Positions 62,143 to 64,000 of a stretch of DNA of 64,000 bases are shown piece after piece. A program made the position numbers and the translations under genes. The notes under the pieces were generated by a model. The model did no database searches and was not told the DNA's origin. It was given only the letters and a program-made list of their open reading frames with translations. The stretch covers positions 36,736-100,735 of the forward strand of contig JAFGLA010000054.1 of NCBI GenBank assembly GCA_016928295.1. The letters are read 5' to 3'. Source of the stretch: Opitutales bacterium (GTDB lineage Bacteria > Verrucomicrobiota > Verrucomicrobiia > Opitutales > Oceanipulchritudinaceae). Position 1 is the first letter of the stretch. Every line of letters begins with the position of its first letter.

Positions 62143-63177
62143 CTAAATTGTCAGTTCAGGCAGTCCTTCCTGCCACTGTCGGACCTTGTTTGCCAGAAAA
62201 TCCAGAAACAAAGGATGTTCGTTGAGGCAGGGTATGAGCACCATCTCGCCACCGCCAGCCTCCTGAAACACGGCTTTGCCCTCGTTGGCAATCTCGTCCA
62301 GCGTCTCAAGACAGTCGGTGACAAAGCTGGGAGTGATTACGAGCAGGGAGCCGATTTTTTCCTCCCCGAAGCGGTGCAAAGTATCCACCGTGTATGGCGA
62401 AAGCCATTGCGCACGCCCGAGGCGGCTCTGGAAAGACACGGCGCATTGCTTGCCGTTCAGTCCGGCGCGGCGGACAAAAAGCTCTGCCGTTTTCAGGCAC
62501 TGGTGCCGGTAGCAGGTATTGTGGGCGGGGTGCTTGCTGTGGCAGCAATCCCGCGTGTTTAGGCAGTGCGCGTGCGAGGGGTCGCTTTTTCGGATATGCC
62601 TCTCTGGTATGCCGTGGTAACTGAAAAGCAGGCGCTGAAAACCGTCCCCCAGAAAGGGCTTCGCCGATGCGACGAGGGCGTCTATGTATGCGGGTTCGTC
62701 GTAATAGGGCTGAACGAGGTCTATCTTGATAGCGGGGGCGATCTCGGCGGCCAGTTCCATCACGCGGGCGACAGCCGTCTCGTAACTGGACATCGCATAG
62801 TGCGGGAACATTGGCAAAAGAAGCATCCTCTGCGTGCCGTCGCGCAGCATCGTTTCAAGAGCCTCCCTTATCGAAGGGTTCCCGTAGCGCATGGCAAGGT
62901 GCACGGGCATGTCCACGCGCATCTGCAAGCCGTCCATCTGGCGCCGGCTTATGGAAATGAGCGGGGAGCCGTCGTCGGTCCAGACTCTCTTGTATGCCTG
63001 CGCACTGCGCTTTGGGCGAAAGGGCAGAATAAAGAAGTTCAGTATCGCCTGCCTCGCCAGAGTCGGAAGGTCTATTACGCGCGGGTCCGAAAGGAATTCG
63101 CGAAGGAAACGCCGCACATCAGGAACGGATGTAGAATCCGGCGAACCCAGGTTGACCATCAGAACAGCCTTGCGCAT
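62143..63177 (-). CDS. hemH: Ferrochelatase
   Basis: This 344-residue enzyme inserts ferrous iron into protoporphyrin IX. It starts KAVLMVNLGSPDS. The catalytic region LLFSYHGIPERHIRKSDP contains the conserved His. A Cys-rich segment (CLNTRDCCHSKHPAHNTCYRHQC) follows, as in many bacterial ferrochelatases, and might support a metal centre. C-terminal VTPSFVTDCLETLDEI holds the conserved Glu. It lies between the HemX-like gene (16 bases) and the protoporphyrinogen oxidase gene. Confidence 0.95.
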   Translation of the reverse strand: MRKAVLMVNLGSPDSTSVPDVRRFLREFLSDPRVIDLPTLARQAILNFFILPFRPKRSAQAYKRVWTDDGSPLISISRRQMDGLQMRVDMPVHLAMRYGNPSIREALETMLRDGTQRMLLLPMFPHYAMSSYETAVARVMELAAEIAPAIKIDLVQPYYDEPAYIDALVASAKPFLGDGFQRLLFSYHGIPERHIRKSDPSHAHCLNTRDCCHSKHPAHNTCYRHQCLKTAELFVRRAGLNGKQCAVSFQSRLGRAQWLSPYTVDTLHRFGEEKIGSLLVITPSFVTDCLETLDEIANEGKAVFQEAGGGEMVLIPCLNEHPLFLDFLANKVRQWQEGLPELTI

Positions 63178-63220
63178 CTTGCGCTACAACTTGCCCGCAA
63201 AGCCGGCAAAACGCAACCTG

Positions 63221-64000
63221 TCAATCTCGTTCAAGAAGAGTCGCGGCTCTTTGCGTTGCGTTCACAAGGCTGTCTCCCGCCGCCGGACCGCCGCGGTAGT
63301 TACCCACTATTGCCAGGTTCGACCAACGCCCTTCCACCGCGTCCAGCGTATCCAGCGCAGATTGGAAACCCACGGGGAAATTCGGTATCGCCTTTGGCCA
63401 GAAATGGGCTTGTTCAACGACGGGCGCTCCGCTTACGCCGAGGATGCGGCCAAGTTCCTCGCGAACGAGCGCAATTTGCGCATGGGCGGGCATTGTGGCG
63501 TGCCGCTGCGAATACATGCCCCCGACAAAGGACAGTAGAGCCACATGTCCCTCCGGCGCGCGCCCCTCAAAGAGCGAGGATAGAAAGAGCGTGCCTATTA
63601 CGCCGCGGCATTCCTTGCGCGGCACCAGGACGCCGAAGCCGTCCAGTGCGTGGGCCACATCCTCCCGCCGGTAGCCGGTGAACACCGTGGAAACGGGCGA
63701 GTAAGGCAGCGAATCGAGCGGAGCAAGCGCGTCGTGCAGTGCCTCCGGCAGCGGCAGCGAGGCAAGCGCGTACGCAGGAACGGCGATTACGAGCTTGCGG
63801 GCACTTTCAACGCAGCTCTCGCCCGCGCGTTCCCAGCGGACAGTCCAACAACCCGCGCCCTGCTCTATGGATGTCACATTAGCCCCGCATTGGAGGCTCT
63901 CGCCGAGGCTTGCGGCAAGAGTGTCGGGCAGCGTCTTCATGCCGCCCTTGAAAGATACGAGGCTTCGCTTGTACGCGGCTACGCCGGAGGCTTTTCTTTC
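63221..64000 (-). CDS. Protoporphyrinogen oxidase (HemY/PPOX type), 5' part beyond the window
   Basis: The minus strand is open from the stop at 63221 to the window edge (259 codons). The visible part starts within SLVSFKGGMKTLPDTLAASLG, a hallmark of oxygen-dependent protoporphyrinogen oxidases. It continues through VIAVPAYALASLPLP and the C-terminal FAD-binding end (WSNLAIVGNYRGGPAAGDSLVNA). The N-terminal FAD motif must lie outside. The enzyme makes protoporphyrin IX for the ferrochelatase encoded 43 bases downstream. Confidence 0.9.
   Translation of the reverse strand, partial: ERKASGVAAYKRSLVSFKGGMKTLPDTLAASLGESLQCGANVTSIEQGAGCWTVRWERAGESCVESARKLVIAVPAYALASLPLPEALHDALAPLDSLPYSPVSTVFTGYRREDVAHALDGFGVLVPRKECRGVIGTLFLSSLFEGRAPEGHVALLSFVGGMYSQRHATMPAHAQIALVREELGRILGVSGAPVVEQAHFWPKAIPNFPVGFQSALDTLDAVEGRWSNLAIVGNYRGGPAAGDSLVNATQRAATLLERD

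Noticed and set aside
62566..63681. 371-codon plus-strand frame over hemH and the oxidase gene
   Set aside because: It spans two recognised genes in antisense and has no domain.

Overview
The window looks like chromosomal core sequence from a Gram-negative bacterium of the Verrucomicrobiota, most likely the Opitutales. This is inferred from two giant TonB-dependent receptors with the 'PFEV(T/S)SEGTIGYAARDTLAGTRL' N-terminal signature common in that group, a PEP-CTERM protein, an Mla/MCE lipid-transport operon, RNase Y together with RNase E/G, and a tuf/tRNA-Trp/secE/nusG/rplKAJL/rpoBC cluster. No rRNA gene is present to confirm it. Coding density is high, and most genes, including tuf and rpoB/rpoC, lack an obvious Shine-Dalgarno sequence.

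Layout. 1-6.2 kb (minus): MeaB-type GTPase (cut by the window edge), SulP transporter, tRNA m7G46 methyltransferase TrmB, a TPR lipoprotein and a polysaccharide flippase. 6.5-11.3 kb (plus): RNase Y, RodA and RNase E/G. 11.7-23.1 kb: a sugar-uptake region with a GPH-type symporter, two tandem paralogous TonB-dependent receptors of exactly equal length, and a divergent XylR-type (periplasmic-binding-like plus AraC) regulator. The two receptors have the same terminator and the same upstream element at the same spacing. 23.2-25.4 kb: an unusual 754-residue protein, a short-chain-dehydrogenase fold lacking its catalytic Ser/Tyr/Lys joined to about 500 residues of charged, disordered tail. 25.4-32.5 kb: nucleoside diphosphate kinase, QueA, a membrane hybrid histidine kinase and an unrecognised two-domain (toroid plus beta) protein, with two stretches of stacked hairpins that may be small RNAs. 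32.6-45.8 kb (plus): tRNA-Thr, EF-Tu, tRNA-Trp, SecE, NusG, L11, L1, L10, L7/L12, RpoB and RpoC. 46-50.1 kb (minus): an MCE operon (MlaD, MlaF, MlaE) led by a secreted protein built of repeated Trp-Pro-Leu motifs. 50.2-53.0 kb (plus): RsmD and two overlapping envelope proteins. 53.4-58.9 kb (minus): PEP-CTERM protein, gamma-carbonic-anhydrase-like protein, RarA, FeoB and FeoA. 59.1-64 kb: a Gfo/Idh/MocA oxidoreductase, then a heme operon (minus) HemY/G-HemH-HemX-like-HemA.

The genes form mostly housekeeping units: transcription/translation, mRNA decay with cell shape, heme synthesis, iron uptake and lipid transport. The accessory interest lies in the receptor/regulator region, the pseudo-dehydrogenase fusion, the WPL-repeat protein of the MCE operon, and several structured intergenic regions. 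I saw no CRISPR array, prophage, transposase or clear defence system.
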